From: Massilia sp. PAMC28688
Lineage (GTDB): Bacteria > Pseudomonadota > Gammaproteobacteria > Burkholderiales > Burkholderiaceae_D
Assembly: GCF_019443445.1 (NCBI RefSeq)
Contig: NZ_CP080378.1
Location: forward strand, 2,046,001 to 2,110,000
Length of the DNA: 64,000 bases
Reading direction: 5' to 3'
Shown here in pieces: positions 1-8,935 of this stretch. A program made the translations under genes and the position numbers. The notes under the pieces are model-generated. The model had not been told where the DNA came from and did no database searches. It saw only the letters and a list, made by a program, of their open reading frames with translations. Each line of letters begins with the position of its first letter. Within the stretch, counting starts at the first letter, position 1.

Positions 1-63
1 GCGCTCCTGGGCAAAGGCGCGCACGGCGTCGCGGATCATCTGGTGTTCTTCGGTCAGTATCAT
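1..63 (-). CDS. Acyl-CoA dehydrogenase, N-terminal fragment (cut by window edge)
   Basis: Only the first 21 codons are inside the window. Read on the minus strand they give MILTEEHQMIRDAVRAFAQE, followed by R, the typical opening of an acyl-CoA dehydrogenase N-terminal helix. The gene is the last visible member of a minus-strand run (isovaleryl-CoA dehydrogenase, aceK, thiolase, SDR) and follows the SDR stop by 19 bases, so it is probably co-transcribed. Function beyond flavin-dependent acyl-CoA oxidation cannot be judged from this fragment. Confidence 0.75.
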   Translation of the reverse strand, partial: MILTEEHQMIRDAVRAFAQER

Positions 64-82
64 AGGTCGGCTTGTCAGTGGC

Positions 83-730
83 TTACCAGGGAATTGGCGT
101 GCCGTCGTAATTGAGGAAACTGCTGTCGTAGTCGGGCGTGATGCGCTCCATGGTGGCGCGCAGGCCGGCCACGGCCACCTCCACGTCCAGCTGCGCGCCT
201 GCGCCGCCCATGTCGGTCTTGACCCAGCCCGGATGCAGTGCCACGCAGGTGGCCTGCGAGGACAGCGCCGTGTCAACCAGCACCGAATTGAGCGCGGCCT
301 TGCTGGCGCGGTACAGCGTGGCGTTGGCGGCGCTGCGTTCGCCGATCGAACCCATGGCCGAAGAGAGCACGCCCACCTTGTCGGCCAGCGGCGCGAGCAT
401 GGGCAGGATGCGCATGGCCGCCAGCACGTTGGTGTGCATCACTGCGTCAAATTCTTCCTGCGTGGGTGGCCCGTCATGGCGCGGGCCGAACATGCCGGCG
501 TTGAGGAAGGCCACATCGAGCGACTCCTGCGCCAGGCTGGTGCCGAGCGCTTCGATCGCGTCAAGTTCCGTCACATCGACCTGGAACGCTTGGGCGCCCA
601 TGGCGGTGAGGCTGTCGCAATCCTCGCTGCGGCGGGCCGTGGCCAGCACGCGCCAGCCGTCATGCAGGTACTGGCGCGCCAGTTCCAGGCCAATGCCGCG
701 CGAGGCGCCGATGATGAGCGCAGTGCGCAT
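83..730 (-). CDS. Short-chain dehydrogenase/reductase (SDR), 215 aa
   Basis: A classical SDR oxidoreductase with an NAD(P)-binding Rossmann fold. Visible motifs: GASRGIG at residues 8-14 (nucleotide binding), NAG at 77-79, and the catalytic YRASK with Tyr140 and Lys144; a Ser pair lies near 123-124. The start at 730 is chosen because the upstream in-frame extension is arginine-rich and non-conserved, and because this ATG overlaps the thiolase stop by one base (TGATG), a tight translational coupling. Its length is slightly short for the family (about 240-250 aa). The substrate is unknown; its place between a thiolase and an acyl-CoA dehydrogenase suggests acyl-CoA or hydroxyacyl chemistry, but this is inference. 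Confidence 0.9.
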   Translation of the reverse strand: MRTALIIGASRGIGLELARQYLHDGWRVLATARRSEDCDSLTAMGAQAFQVDVTELDAIEALGTSLAQESLDVAFLNAGMFGPRHDGPPTQEEFDAVMHTNVLAAMRILPMLAPLADKVGVLSSAMGSIGERSAANATLYRASKAALNSVLVDTALSSQATCVALHPGWVKTDMGGAGAQLDVEVAVAGLRATMERITPDYDSSFLNYDGTPIPW

Positions 731-1929
731 CACATCATCTCGATGGCCATGGCGGTGGCTTCGCCGCCGCCAATGCACAGCGAGGCCACGCCGCGCTTGC
801 CGCCGGTCTTTTTCAGCGCGCCCAGCAGGGTGACGATGATGCGCGCACCGGAGGCGCCAATCGGGTGGCCCAGGGCGCAGGCGCCGCCATGGATATTGAC
901 CTTCTCGTGCGCGATGCCCAGGTCGTGCATGGCAGCCATCGGCACCACGGCAAAGGCTTCGTTAATCTCGAACAGGTCCACGTCCGACGGCGTCCAGCCG
1001 GTTTTGGCGAACAGCTTTTTCATGGCGTCCACCGGGGCGGTGGTGAACAGGTTCGGCTCCTGGGCAAAGGTAGCGTGGCCGACAATCTTCGCCAGTGGTG
1101 CCAGGCCCAGTTCCTTCGCCTTGGATTCGCGCATCAGCACCAGCGCGGCGGCGCCGTCGTTGATGGACGAGGACGAGGCCGCGGTGATGGTGCCATCTTT
1201 CTTGAAGGCGGCGCGCAGGGTCGGGATCTTGTCCAGCTTGGCCTTGAGTGGGCCTTCGTCGCGGCTGATGACGGTGTCGCCTGCGCGGCCGCTGACGGTC
1301 ACCGGGGCGATTTCCCAGTCAAACGAGCCATCGGCGGCGGCGGCCTGCGCGCGCTTGACCGAGTTGATGGCAAAGTTGTCCTGCGCTTCACGCGTGAATG
1401 CGTACTTGGCGGCGCACTCTTCGCCGAAGGTGCCCATCGAGCGGCCTTCACCCGTCTTTTCATTGCGCGAGTAGGCGTCTTCCAGGCCGTCGTACATCAT
1501 GTGGTCGAACATCATGCCGTGGCCGATGCGCTGGCCGCCGCGCGCCTTGGGCAGCAGATAGGGTGCATTGGTCATCGATTCCATGCCGCCTGCCACCACC
1601 ACGTCGGCGCTGCCGGCGGCGATGGTGTCATGCGCGAAGATGGTGGCCTGCATGGCGGCGCCGCACATCTTTGACAGCGTCACGGCACCGGCCGACAGTG
1701 GCAGGCCGCCCTTGATGGCAGCCTGGCGTGCCGGGGCCTGGCCCTGGCCGGCCATCAGGCAGTTGCCCATGTAGACGTGTTCGACCAGCTTGGGGTCGAG
1801 GCCGGCCCGCTCGACGGCGGCGGCAATGGCCACGCCGCCCAGGTCGTTGGCGGACTTGGTGCTGAAGTCGCCCTGGAAGCCGCCCATGGGGGTGCGCGCT
1901 GCGCCGACGATAACGACAGGATCATTCAT
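730..1929 (-). CDS. Acetyl-CoA C-acetyltransferase (thiolase), 399 aa
   Basis: Thiolase-superfamily enzyme catalysing reversible condensation or cleavage of beta-ketoacyl-CoA with CoA; in this setting it would cleave acetoacetyl-CoA, the end product of leucine breakdown, to acetyl-CoA. The acyl-accepting Cys89 lies in SKMCGAA, His355 in [10 protein letters not shown] and the second catalytic Cys385 in SLCIGGGEA, all three in standard positions, and length is normal. Its start overlaps the end of aceK by 8 bases and its stop overlaps the SDR start, so the three genes are very likely one transcript. AtoB/PhaA-type naming is possible, but substrate range cannot be fixed from sequence. Confidence 0.93.
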   Translation of the reverse strand: MNDPVVIVGAARTPMGGFQGDFSTKSANDLGGVAIAAAVERAGLDPKLVEHVYMGNCLMAGQGQAPARQAAIKGGLPLSAGAVTLSKMCGAAMQATIFAHDTIAAGSADVVVAGGMESMTNAPYLLPKARGGQRIGHGMMFDHMMYDGLEDAYSRNEKTGEGRSMGTFGEECAAKYAFTREAQDNFAINSVKRAQAAAADGSFDWEIAPVTVSGRAGDTVISRDEGPLKAKLDKIPTLRAAFKKDGTITAASSSSINDGAAALVLMRESKAKELGLAPLAKIVGHATFAQEPNLFTTAPVDAMKKLFAKTGWTPSDVDLFEINEAFAVVPMAAMHDLGIAHEKVNIHGGACALGHPIGASGARIIVTLLGALKKTGGKRGVASLCIGGGEATAMAIEMM

Positions 1930-3760
1930 TGTTCATGTTCTCCAGATAAGGTGGCAGGTTCGGCGGCGCACTGGCCGCCGGGGTGGTTGGGGATGTCTGG
2001 TGGCTGAAACGCACCTGCTGCGGATAGGGAAAGACATCTTCGATATGGCCGGCCAGGATGCGCTCCTTGCGCGACTGCCAGAAGTCGCGCGTGAGCAGGT
2101 CGGCGTGGTGCTGCAGAAAATACTTGCGGATCTTCGCGTTGCCGAGCAAGAAGCGCCCGAACTGCTCCGGGAACACGTCGTGCTTGCCGATGGTGTACCA
2201 CGGCTCGGCCGACATTTCTTCTTCCTCGTTGCGTGGCTCGGGGATGTTGCGGAAGTTGCAGTCGGTGATGTATTCGATCTCGTCGTAATCGTAGAACACC
2301 ACCCGGCCATGGCGGGTGACGCCGAAGTTCTTGTACAGCATGTCGCCCGGGAAGATATTGGCGGCCACCAGTTCCTTGATGGCGTTGCCGTATTCCAGGA
2401 TGCCATGCTCGATCAGCGCGTCGTTGCCGGCCTGCTCGGCATTGGCCAGGAACATATTGAGCGGCACCATGCGCCGTTCAATGTACAGGTGGCGGATGAT
2501 GATGCGGTCTTCCTCGAATTCCACCAGCGAGGGCGCGTGATGCATGAGCTCGGCAATGAGCGCTTCGGAAAAGCGCGCCACCGGAAAGGCGACCATGGAG
2601 TACTCGAGCGTGTCGGCCATGCGGCCCACGCGGTCGTGGTTCTTTACCAGCAGGTACTTTTCCTTGATCTGGGCGCGCGTGGTTTCCTTGGGTGCCGGAT
2701 AGAAATCCTTGATCACCTTGAACACGTAGGGAAACGAGGGCAGGGCAAACACCAGCATCACGAGGCCGCGGATACCGGGGGCAATATCGAACAGGTCGGA
2801 CGTATGCTTGAGATGCTGCAGGTAGTCGCGGTAAAACAGCGTCTTGCCCTGCTTTTGCAGGCCGAGGATGGTGTAGATCTCGCTGCGCGGCTTGCGCGGC
2901 AGCAGGGTACGCAGAAATTGCACGTAGGCCGAGGGCACTTCCATGTCCACCAGAAAATAGGCGCGGGTGAACGAAAACAGGATCGTGATCTGTTCGTGGT
3001 CGAACAGCACGGTATCGAGCACGAGCTGGCCGTGGCGGTTGTGCAGGATGGGCACGACAAACGGGAATTCACGGTTGCCATTGATGCCCTTGCCGACGAT
3101 GTAGGCGCCCTTGTTGCGGAAAAACAGGCTCGAGAGCACCTGGATCTGGTGGTTCGGCTCCAGCTGCTGCTGGCCAAAGCTTTCCTTCAGGCGCGCTTCA
3201 ACCTGGGCGATATCGCGGTCCAGGTTGGCAAACGGGCAGTTCAGCTGGAAATTGGTGACGATGCGCTTGAGCGCAAAGCGCAGGCCATCCTGGGCCGGGT
3301 AATACACGCGGTACGTGGGCAGCAGTTCTTCGGTTTCGATGTATTCGGTGGACGCGACCGGCCGCACGAAGATATATTCGTTGTGGAAGTAATTGCGGTG
3401 CAGGATGTTGCAGCACACGGAATTGAAGAAGGTTTCGGCCAGTTCCGGCTGCTTGTGGTCGGACAGCATGCCGATGTAGTGCAGCTTCAGTTCGCGCCAT
3501 ACTTCATCGCTCAGCTCGCTGTTATCGTATTCGTCTTCCAGGATTTGCACGCATTCCTGCACGCGCTGGTCGTAAAAGCCGATCCGCTCGCGCGCCGCCT
3601 GCTGGGCCACGGCCCAGGCGCCCGTTTCAAAGTGGCGCTTGGCGGTCTGGCTGGTCTGGCGGAACAGGCGGTAGTGCTTGTCAAAGCCGTCCAGGATCGT
3701 GCGCGCGATATCGAACGCAATCTGGGAAGACAGCAGTTTGGGGAACGCGACTTGAGTCAT
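1922..3760 (-). CDS. aceK: Isocitrate dehydrogenase kinase/phosphatase
   Basis: Bifunctional enzyme that phosphorylates and dephosphorylates isocitrate dehydrogenase, switching carbon between the TCA cycle and the glyoxylate shunt. At 612 aa it is slightly longer than the enteric protein. Recognisable AceK blocks: the N-terminal regulatory half ([17 protein letters not shown]), FYRDYLQHL near the ATP-binding region, [15 protein letters not shown], and [18 protein letters not shown], which holds the conserved catalytic and metal-binding aspartates. The gene sits between isovaleryl-CoA dehydrogenase and thiolase and overlaps the latter by 8 bases. In enterics aceK follows aceBA; here it sits among acyl-CoA catabolism genes, which fits acetyl-CoA-producing growth. 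Family assignment is very secure. Confidence 0.97.
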   Translation of the reverse strand: MTQVAFPKLLSSQIAFDIARTILDGFDKHYRLFRQTSQTAKRHFETGAWAVAQQAARERIGFYDQRVQECVQILEDEYDNSELSDEVWRELKLHYIGMLSDHKQPELAETFFNSVCCNILHRNYFHNEYIFVRPVASTEYIETEELLPTYRVYYPAQDGLRFALKRIVTNFQLNCPFANLDRDIAQVEARLKESFGQQQLEPNHQIQVLSSLFFRNKGAYIVGKGINGNREFPFVVPILHNRHGQLVLDTVLFDHEQITILFSFTRAYFLVDMEVPSAYVQFLRTLLPRKPRSEIYTILGLQKQGKTLFYRDYLQHLKHTSDLFDIAPGIRGLVMLVFALPSFPYVFKVIKDFYPAPKETTRAQIKEKYLLVKNHDRVGRMADTLEYSMVAFPVARFSEALIAELMHHAPSLVEFEEDRIIIRHLYIERRMVPLNMFLANAEQAGNDALIEHGILEYGNAIKELVAANIFPGDMLYKNFGVTRHGRVVFYDYDEIEYITDCNFRNIPEPRNEEEEMSAEPWYTIGKHDVFPEQFGRFLLGNAKIRKYFLQHHADLLTRDFWQSRKERILAGHIEDVFPYPQQVRFSHQTSPTTPAASAPPNLPPYLENMNNE

Positions 3761-3880
3761 CGGCTTTTACTCATCGGCTTCTGCAATAGAGGAGGCTGGA
3801 AAAGCTATTCTATAAGATGGGATGAGCCGGCGTTCAGGACGGTGGAAAACGGCCTTGCAGCCACCTCCACCAAGAGCCCT

Positions 3881-5065
3881 TTACTTGGTTTCGGCAAACA
3901 GTTCACGGCCGATCAGCATGCGCCGGATTTCACTGGTGCCGGCGCCGATTTCATACAGCTTGGCATCGCGCCACAGGCGGCCGACCGGGTATTCATTGAT
4001 GTAGCCATTGCCGCCCAGGGTCTGGATGGCTTCGCCGGCCATCCAGGTGGCTTTCTCGGCCGAATACAAGATGGCGCCGGCCGCATCCTTGCGCAGGTTG
4101 CGGATCGCTTCCGGCGAGGTGGCGCGGTCGCAAGCCTGGCCCACGGCGTACACATACGCCTTGCACGCCATCATGGTCGAGTACATATCGGCCAGCTTGC
4201 CCTGCATGAGCTGGAATTCGCCGATCGGCTGGCCGAACTGCTTGCGGTCGTGCACGTAGGGAACCACGGCGTCCATGCAGGCCGCCATGATGCCGAGCGG
4301 GCCGCCGGAGAGCACGGTGCGCTCGAAGTCCAGGCCCGACATGAGGACATTGACGCCCTTGCCCAGGCCGCCGAGCACGTTTTCGGCCGGCACTTCGCAA
4401 TCTTCAAACACCAGTTCACCCGTGTGCGAGCCGCGCATGCCCAGCTTGTCGAGCTTTTGCGCGATCGAAAAGCCCTTGAAGCCTTTTTCGATGAGGAAGG
4501 CGGTCATGCCGCGCGGGCCCGCTTCCAGGTCATTCTTGGCGTACACCACCAGCACATCGGCGTCCGGACCGTTGGTGATCCACATCTTGGTGCCGTTCAA
4601 GACCCAGCGGTCACCCTTGAAATCGGCGCGCAGCTTCATGCTGACCACGTCGGAACCGGCGTTCGGCTCGGACATGGCCAGCGCGCCCACGTGTTCGCCG
4701 GAAATGAGCTTGGGCAGGTATTTGCGCTTTTGCTCTTCGCTGCCATTGCGCTTGATCTGGTTGACGCACAGATTCGAGTGAGCGCCGTAGGACAGGCCAA
4801 CCGATGCGGAGGCACGCGAAATCTCTTCCATGGCAATAATATGGGCCAGGTAGCCCATCTGGGCGCCGCCATATTCTTCGTCGACCGTGATGCCGAGCAC
4901 GCCGAGATCGCCCATCTTGCGCCACAGGTCCATCGGGAACTGGTCGCTGCGGTCGATTTCCGCCGCGCGCGGGGCGATTTCGGCCGCAGCGAACTGCTGC
5001 ACGGTCTCGCGCAGGGCGGCGATGTCTTCGCCGTGGTCAAAGGTCAGGCCTGGGAGTTGCAGCAT
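3881..5065 (-). CDS. liuA: Isovaleryl-CoA dehydrogenase
   Basis: FAD-dependent acyl-CoA dehydrogenase that oxidises isovaleryl-CoA to 3-methylcrotonyl-CoA in leucine catabolism, passing electrons to ETF. The 394 aa match the family. Motifs: [12 protein letters not shown], the flavin-contacting MSEPNAGSD (131-139) and [11 protein letters not shown] (160-170), and the catalytic base Glu248 in [15 protein letters not shown], the position used by isovaleryl-CoA dehydrogenases rather than the C-terminal Glu of other members. The C-terminal [19 protein letters not shown] is characteristic. It lies directly downstream of the LiuR-type regulator, with a LiuR-like palindrome in the gap. The other liu genes (methylcrotonyl-CoA carboxylase, hydratase, HMG-CoA lyase) are not next to it; aceK follows instead. 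Confidence 0.95.
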   Translation of the reverse strand: MLQLPGLTFDHGEDIAALRETVQQFAAAEIAPRAAEIDRSDQFPMDLWRKMGDLGVLGITVDEEYGGAQMGYLAHIIAMEEISRASASVGLSYGAHSNLCVNQIKRNGSEEQKRKYLPKLISGEHVGALAMSEPNAGSDVVSMKLRADFKGDRWVLNGTKMWITNGPDADVLVVYAKNDLEAGPRGMTAFLIEKGFKGFSIAQKLDKLGMRGSHTGELVFEDCEVPAENVLGGLGKGVNVLMSGLDFERTVLSGGPLGIMAACMDAVVPYVHDRKQFGQPIGEFQLMQGKLADMYSTMMACKAYVYAVGQACDRATSPEAIRNLRKDAAGAILYSAEKATWMAGEAIQTLGGNGYINEYPVGRLWRDAKLYEIGAGTSEIRRMLIGRELFAETK

Positions 5066-5113
5066 GTGGTCCTCGCGGAAATCAAGAAGGGGAAGCGTTC
5101 ATCATACCGGTGT

Positions 5114-5135
5114 TTGACGTTAACGTAAACGTCAA
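5114..5135. promoter_or_regulatory. LiuR-like operator palindrome between regulator and liuA
   Basis: A 22-bp near-perfect palindrome, TTGACGTT…AACGTCAA, with only two mismatched symmetric pairs, centred in the 82-bp gap between the MerR-family gene and isovaleryl-CoA dehydrogenase. The ACGT-rich half-sites resemble the motif I recall for LiuR regulators of branched-chain amino-acid catabolism. It would serve the liuA-side transcript on the minus strand. The palindrome is seen directly; the bound protein is inferred. Confidence 0.7.
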
Positions 5136-5147
5136 GGCGCGCCGGAT

Positions 5148-5576
5148 TCAGCCTGCTTGCTCGCCGGAGACGGTGTCGCCCCGGGCCGCGCTGTCGGCCA
5201 GCATGCGGCGGCATTCCTCTTCGTGCGCCGCGATTTCAGCCAGCGCCATGGCAATGTCCTCGCGCTGCTGCTCGAGCGTGGCGCGCTGGGTCGCCAGGAC
5301 CCCGAGAAAGCGGTGCATCTGGGCCACGGTGTCCTTGGGCGACTCGTACATGTCCACGATACTCTTGATTTCCGACAGGGTGAGCCCGAGCCGCTTGCCG
5401 CGCAGGGTGAGCTTGAGGCGGGTGCGGTCGCGCGCCGTATACACCCGGTTGCGCCCGCCCACGCCTTCGCGCGTGGGGCTGAGCAAGCCCTGGTCTTCGT
5501 AAAAACGGATGGCGCGGGCGGTAATATCGAATTCGCGCGCCAGTTCAGCGATGGTATAAGTACGCATGGGCAGCAT
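5148..5576 (-). CDS. liuR: MerR-family transcriptional regulator, LiuR-like
   Basis: A 142-aa regulator with an N-terminal winged helix of the MerR family: YTIAELAREFDITARAIRFYEDQGLLSPTR, followed by the wing residues GGRNRVYTARDRTRL and a long dimerisation coiled coil (about residues 70-130, QRATLEQQREDIAMALAEI). No cysteine or metal motif of the metal-sensing branch is visible. Position directly upstream of isovaleryl-CoA dehydrogenase and the flanking palindromes support LiuR. Two in-frame ATGs (5576 and 5567) are possible and neither has a clear ribosome binding site; MRTYTIAEL from 5567 is the more typical family start. It probably autoregulates. Confidence 0.88.
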   Translation of the reverse strand: MLPMRTYTIAELAREFDITARAIRFYEDQGLLSPTREGVGGRNRVYTARDRTRLKLTLRGKRLGLTLSEIKSIVDMYESPKDTVAQMHRFLGVLATQRATLEQQREDIAMALAEIAAHEEECRRMLADSAARGDTVSGEQAG

Positions 5577-5653
5577 GTGTTGTTCAGGGGCCGTGCAGAG
5601 GCGGTTGCAAAGAGCCGGGCCGCTTTCGCTTAGAATGGCGCGGTTGGCTTCCG

Positions 5654-5669
5654 TTTACGTCAACGTCAA
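5654..5669. promoter_or_regulatory. Second LiuR-like box in the divergent region
   Basis: TTTACGTCAACGTCAA has the same ACGT-x2-ACGT architecture as the palindrome at 5114-5135. It sits between the regulator gene (minus strand) and the metallo-hydrolase gene (plus strand), about 40 bases before the latter's start. It could control both directions. The sequence match is direct; binding is inferred. Confidence 0.6.
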
Positions 5670-5710
5670 GCACATTGTAGCGCGCCCTGCCGTCCGACCG
5701 GAGAATTGCT

Positions 5711-6763
5711 TTGAACCATCTTGAATCCCAGCTTGTCTATCCTTTCGGCGACACCGTTCCTTTGCCGGGGACGATCCACGCGCTGGCACCGGGCCTGTGC
5801 TGGTTGCGCATGCCGTTGCCATTTGCACTCGACCACATCAATCTGTGGCTGCTGCAAGACCAGCAGGCAGGTGTGGCGGGATGGAGTGCAATCGATTGCG
5901 GCGTGGCCAATGATGCCACCCGGGCCGCGTGGGGACAAGTGTTTGGTCAGCTGCAGGGCCAGGGCTTGCTGCGGGTGCTGGCCACCCACTGCCATCCCGA
6001 TCACGTGGGCCTGTCTGAATGGCTGTGCAGCAAGTTCGATGCGCCATTCTGGGCCACCACGGGCGAATACGGTTTCGCGCGCATGATGTCGGCCGCGCTG
6101 CCAGGGGTGGACGGCGTGGCTGCCATTCCCCATTTCGAGCGCCACGGGCTGGTCGATCCGGCCCTGCGCGAGAAAATGGGCGAACGGCGCAATTATTATC
6201 CTTCCCTGGTGCCGGCGGTACCGCTGTCGTATACCCGCCTGCGTGATGGCGATGTCATCCCTGTTGGTGCGCATCGCTGGCGGGTGATCACCGGCTGGGG
6301 CCACTCGCCGGAACACGCCTCTTTCTACAGTGAAGAACTGGGCATGCTGATTTCGGGCGACATGGTGTTGCCGCGCATCTCCACCAATGTATCCGTATTT
6401 GCCGTGGAGCCGGAAGGCAATCCCCTGCAGCTATACCTGGACTCGCTGGCCAAGTTCAAGGACTTGCCCGCGGACACCCTGGTGCTGCCATCGCACGGCA
6501 AGCCGTTCCGGGGCCTGCACACCCGCATTGCCCAGCTGCGCGACCACCACAGCGCACGTCTGGCGGAAGTGCTGCAGGCATGCCAGCAGCCCAGGAGCGC
6601 GGTCGATATCGTGCCCATCATGTTCCGGCGTCCGCTGGACACCCATCAGCTCAGCTTTGCCCTGGGCGAAGCGCTGGCCCACCTGCACAAGCTGTGGGCC
6701 GACGGCTTGCTGCAACGCACCCGTGATGACGATGGCATCTTCCGCTTCCACACCATTTCCTGA
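5711..6763 (+). CDS. Metallo-beta-lactamase-fold hydrolase, divergent from liuR
   Basis: A 350-aa cytoplasmic hydrolase with the MBL-fold zinc motif THCHPDH at residues 92-98, further ligands in TGWGHSPEH and SGDMVLPRIS, and a late histidine in LPSHGKPF. A C-terminal helical winged-helix-like segment (about 270-345, LAEVLQACQQ … FALGEALAHLHKL) follows the catalytic core, as in LACTB2-type family members. The start is a TTG at 5711 preceded by GGAG at 5700-5703 with 7-base spacing; the next in-frame ATG is 30 residues in and would remove conserved sequence. The upstream LiuR-like box suggests induction together with leucine catabolism. The substrate is unknown; a thioesterase-like role on CoA intermediates is only a guess. 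Confidence 0.88.
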   Translation: MNHLESQLVYPFGDTVPLPGTIHALAPGLCWLRMPLPFALDHINLWLLQDQQAGVAGWSAIDCGVANDATRAAWGQVFGQLQGQGLLRVLATHCHPDHVGLSEWLCSKFDAPFWATTGEYGFARMMSAALPGVDGVAAIPHFERHGLVDPALREKMGERRNYYPSLVPAVPLSYTRLRDGDVIPVGAHRWRVITGWGHSPEHASFYSEELGMLISGDMVLPRISTNVSVFAVEPEGNPLQLYLDSLAKFKDLPADTLVLPSHGKPFRGLHTRIAQLRDHHSARLAEVLQACQQPRSAVDIVPIMFRRPLDTHQLSFALGEALAHLHKLWADGLLQRTRDDDGIFRFHTIS

Positions 6764-6972
6764 AGTTTCTTACGAACGCGGGAACTTGACCCCCGTTTGA
6801 TACTCAAAGTCAGGGTTATCAATGCGGGAAGGTTTTATCGTGCACCGTCCTGATTCCGGCATGTCATATTGAAAAAAACCGCTGTGCAATGTAGATCGCC
6901 TTGCCGGTCCAATTGTTACATGCAATATGCATTTTGTCACGATTGGTCTCAACATGGAAGAGACTGACTTTC

Positions 6973-7407
6973 ATGACGTTGCGTGAAATAGTGCCACCCA
7001 TGAATTCATCTAACGAACGGGAAAGCTTCAGTGAACGCTTGCAGCAGGCACTGAAGAACGCCCATTACTCACCTGACAGTCCCACCCGTTTGGCCCGGGA
7101 ATTTAACATTCGCTTCGACGGACGGCCAATTACCGTGCATGCAGCCCGTAAATGGCTGGTGGGCGAAGCCATTCCCACACAAGAGAAGCTGCGCATGATT
7201 GCCCAATGGCTGGGCGTTCCTGCCGAATGGCTGCGCTTTGGCGGCGATGAAAGCGCGGCGCCGAGCGGCGATTCAAACAGCGCCTTATCCCGCTTTGAAT
7301 CGGCCGATGTGAAATTAATCGCTGATTTGCAGCGGTTGGATGAGCACCATCGTCAAATTGCGCGCGAATTCATTCGCATGCTGGTACGGATTAACTACCA
7401 AAAGTAG
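6973..7407 (+). CDS. Small helix-turn-helix regulator, 144 aa
   Basis: A stand-alone DNA-binding protein. The segment RPITVHAARKWLVGEAIPTQ followed by EKLRMIAQWLGVPAEWLRFG (about residues 50-90) is a repressor-type HTH of the kind found in phage-like regulators: choice of a helix to replace (ITVHAARKWL) and a recognition-helix context. A C-terminal helix (LIADLQRLDEHHRQIAREFIRMLV) may dimerise. The start at 6973 is preferred for the GGAAGAG 12 bases upstream; 7000 is an alternative start and gives 135 aa. No target operator is evident and neighbours give no clue. The DNA 5' of it is AT-richer than the surroundings. Confidence 0.78.
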   Translation: MTLREIVPPMNSSNERESFSERLQQALKNAHYSPDSPTRLAREFNIRFDGRPITVHAARKWLVGEAIPTQEKLRMIAQWLGVPAEWLRFGGDESAAPSGDSNSALSRFESADVKLIADLQRLDEHHRQIAREFIRMLVRINYQK

Positions 7408-7700
7408 TATTTTGTTTGCCTGATGCAGTCTGAACGCCCCAACCCCGCGTTTCCCGCCTCAACAAATTAATACGCTTCACCGTATTGTCGTGCGAGTCCG
7501 ATTCGCACCATCGAGTACCTTCCACCGCGCCGCGCCTCATGACACCTTGATCGTTGACTGCCTGTGCATTCGTTACGGATGATTCCGCACGGCAATTTGA
7601 CGAATGTGCAGCACAAAATCCGAATAGTGGATCATAATCGCTGAAGCAAGTGCAGTCTTGTCATTTTGATATATAGCACAGCCGAGGACGCCAACGCCTT
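7408..7700. other. Non-coding gap, 293 bp
   Basis: No credible gene on either strand. It holds a small perfect hairpin (7490-7495 with 7503-7508) and a TATATA at 7670-7675 that could be part of the -10 region of the small gene that starts at 7701, although no matching -35 is visible. Confidence 0.5.
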
Positions 7701-7871
7701 ATGAAAAGCAACTACAGCAACACCGCGCAACTCAAGGACCTGATGACCGTTCCGCCCATGACGGCTGCCCAGCACGCTGAAGTCATGCGCAAACGTATCC
7801 AGCACCGTCGGATGGTAGAAGAAGCAAAAGAGTTGAAGAAGGCCGATAGCTGGCAGTTCGACAAGCGATAA
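7701..7871 (+). CDS. Small basic protein, 56 aa, hypothetical
   Basis: Encodes MKSNYSNTAQLKDLMTVPPM followed by a helical, strongly charged segment with HAEVMRKRIQHRR and EEAKELKKADSWQFDKR at the C-terminus. The third codon positions are GC-rich as in neighbouring genes, which argues that it is real coding sequence. A GAGGA at 7684-7688 lies 12 bases before the ATG, rather far for a ribosome binding site. It is followed 10 bases downstream by a GC-rich hairpin and converges with ubiX. No family recognised. Confidence 0.55.
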   Translation: MKSNYSNTAQLKDLMTVPPMTAAQHAEVMRKRIQHRRMVEEAKELKKADSWQFDKR

Positions 7872-7881
7872 TCCGCAACAA

Positions 7882-7901
7882 CGGCCGCAGCAGCGCGGCC
7901 G
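7882..7901 (+). terminator. GC hairpin after the small ORF
   Basis: CGGCCGC and GCGGCCG pair perfectly (7 bp) around a 6-base loop, ten bases past the stop of the 56-aa gene and in the convergent gap with ubiX. There is no T-tract, so it may be a weak or Rho-assisted terminator. Confidence 0.35.
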
Positions 7902-7941
7902 CAAGCGCTGTGGGCCCGTCACTGCGGGCCGGACTGGGCCC

Positions 7942-8541
7942 TTACACCGGCTCCGGTGGGACGCCCTTCATGCCGGCCCAGCGCGGTGCCAGCGTGTGCT
8001 CCACCCCGAACAGGTCGATCACGCGGCTCACCGTGTGGTCCACCATCTCTTCGATGCTGGCCGGATTGTGATAAAAGCTGGGCAGCGGAGGAAACACCAC
8101 ACCCCCCATTTCCGTGACCGCCGTCATATTGCGCAGGTGCGCCAGATTGAACGGCGTTTCGCGCACCATCAGCACCAGGCGGCGGCGTTCCTTGAGCACC
8201 ACGTCGGCGGCGCGCGCGATGAGATTGTCGGACATGCCAAGGGCTACCGAGGCCAGTGTCTTCATGGAGCAGGGGGCAATGACCATGCCGTCGGACTGGA
8301 AGGAGCCGCTGGCGATGGCGGCGCCGATGTCGCGGTTCTTGTGCACCACATGGGCGATTGCCTCGACGTCGCGCCGGGCCAGGCCCACTTCCTGGTGCAG
8401 AGTCAGGGCCGCGGCATCGGAAACCACCAGGTGGGTCTCGATGCCGGGCGTCGCCGACAAGTGCTGCAGCAGCCGCACGCCATACACGGCGCCCGTGGCG
8501 CCGGTGATGGCGACAATCAGCCGCCGCGGCCTGTCAGCCAT
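7942..8541 (-). CDS. ubiX: Flavin prenyltransferase UbiX
   Basis: Prenylates FMN to make the cofactor used by UbiD-type decarboxylases, including the ubiquinone-pathway decarboxylase. The 199 aa are typical. Family signatures: [19 protein letters not shown] at the N-terminus (FMN site), the [16 protein letters not shown] loop, [20 protein letters not shown] and [13 protein letters not shown], which includes prenyl-phosphate-binding residues. It overlaps the stop of the upstream gene grxD by 8 bases, so the two are co-transcribed. No ubiD lies in the window. Confidence 0.96.
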   Translation of the reverse strand: MADRPRRLIVAITGATGAVYGVRLLQHLSATPGIETHLVVSDAAALTLHQEVGLARRDVEAIAHVVHKNRDIGAAIASGSFQSDGMVIAPCSMKTLASVALGMSDNLIARAADVVLKERRRLVLMVRETPFNLAHLRNMTAVTEMGGVVFPPLPSFYHNPASIEEMVDHTVSRVIDLFGVEHTLAPRWAGMKGVPPEPV

Positions 8542-8845
8542 CGATCAGGGCTTTGAGCTCGCCGGAGGCGTGCATTTCATTCATGATGTCGGAACCGCCA
8601 ATGAATTCACCCTTGATGTACAGCTGCGGGATGGTGGGCCAGTTGGAGTAATCCTTGATCCCCTGGCGCACTTCCGGGTCTTCCAGCACGTTGACGGTGG
8701 CGATATTTTGCACGCCGCATTCCTTCAGGATCTGGATGGCACGGCCGGAAAAGCCGCACTGCGGAAACTGGGCCGTGCCCTTCATGAACAGGACCACGGG
8801 TGTCGAGGATACGGTTTCTTTGATCCAGCTTTGTACGTCGCTCAT
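8534..8845 (-). CDS. grxD: Monothiol glutaredoxin, Grx4 type
   Basis: A 103-aa CGFS-type glutaredoxin that binds and delivers [2Fe-2S] clusters, often with BolA proteins as partners. The CGFS motif starts at Cys30, preceded by [29 protein letters not shown] holds the cis-Pro and glutathione-binding residues. It is first in a two-gene unit with ubiX (8-base overlap). A BolA-family partner candidate is encoded at 33.9 kb in this window. Assignment is secure. Confidence 0.97.
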   Translation of the reverse strand: MSDVQSWIKETVSSTPVVLFMKGTAQFPQCGFSGRAIQILKECGVQNIATVNVLEDPEVRQGIKDYSNWPTIPQLYIKGEFIGGSDIMNEMHASGELKALIDG

Positions 8846-8935
8846 GGCTTGCCTTTGTATTGAATGGGAATAGATGGCGCCATTTTATAAGAAAACGCCG
8901 CCGCCGGTATGTGCCGGGTGCCGGCAGGGGCTTGC

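Noticed and set aside
1790..5128. Very long open frame on the plus strand opposite aceK and isovaleryl-CoA dehydrogenase
   Set aside because: Antisense shadow of high-GC genes; the product has no motifs and the minus-strand genes are clearly real.
7490..7508. GTGCGA-loop-TCGCAC hairpin with GAGTCCGATTCGCACCA looking like a tRNA T-arm and CCA end
   Set aside because: There is no acceptor stem after the T-arm, no anticodon or D arm upstream and the loop lacks TTCRA; not a tRNA or clear att remnant.
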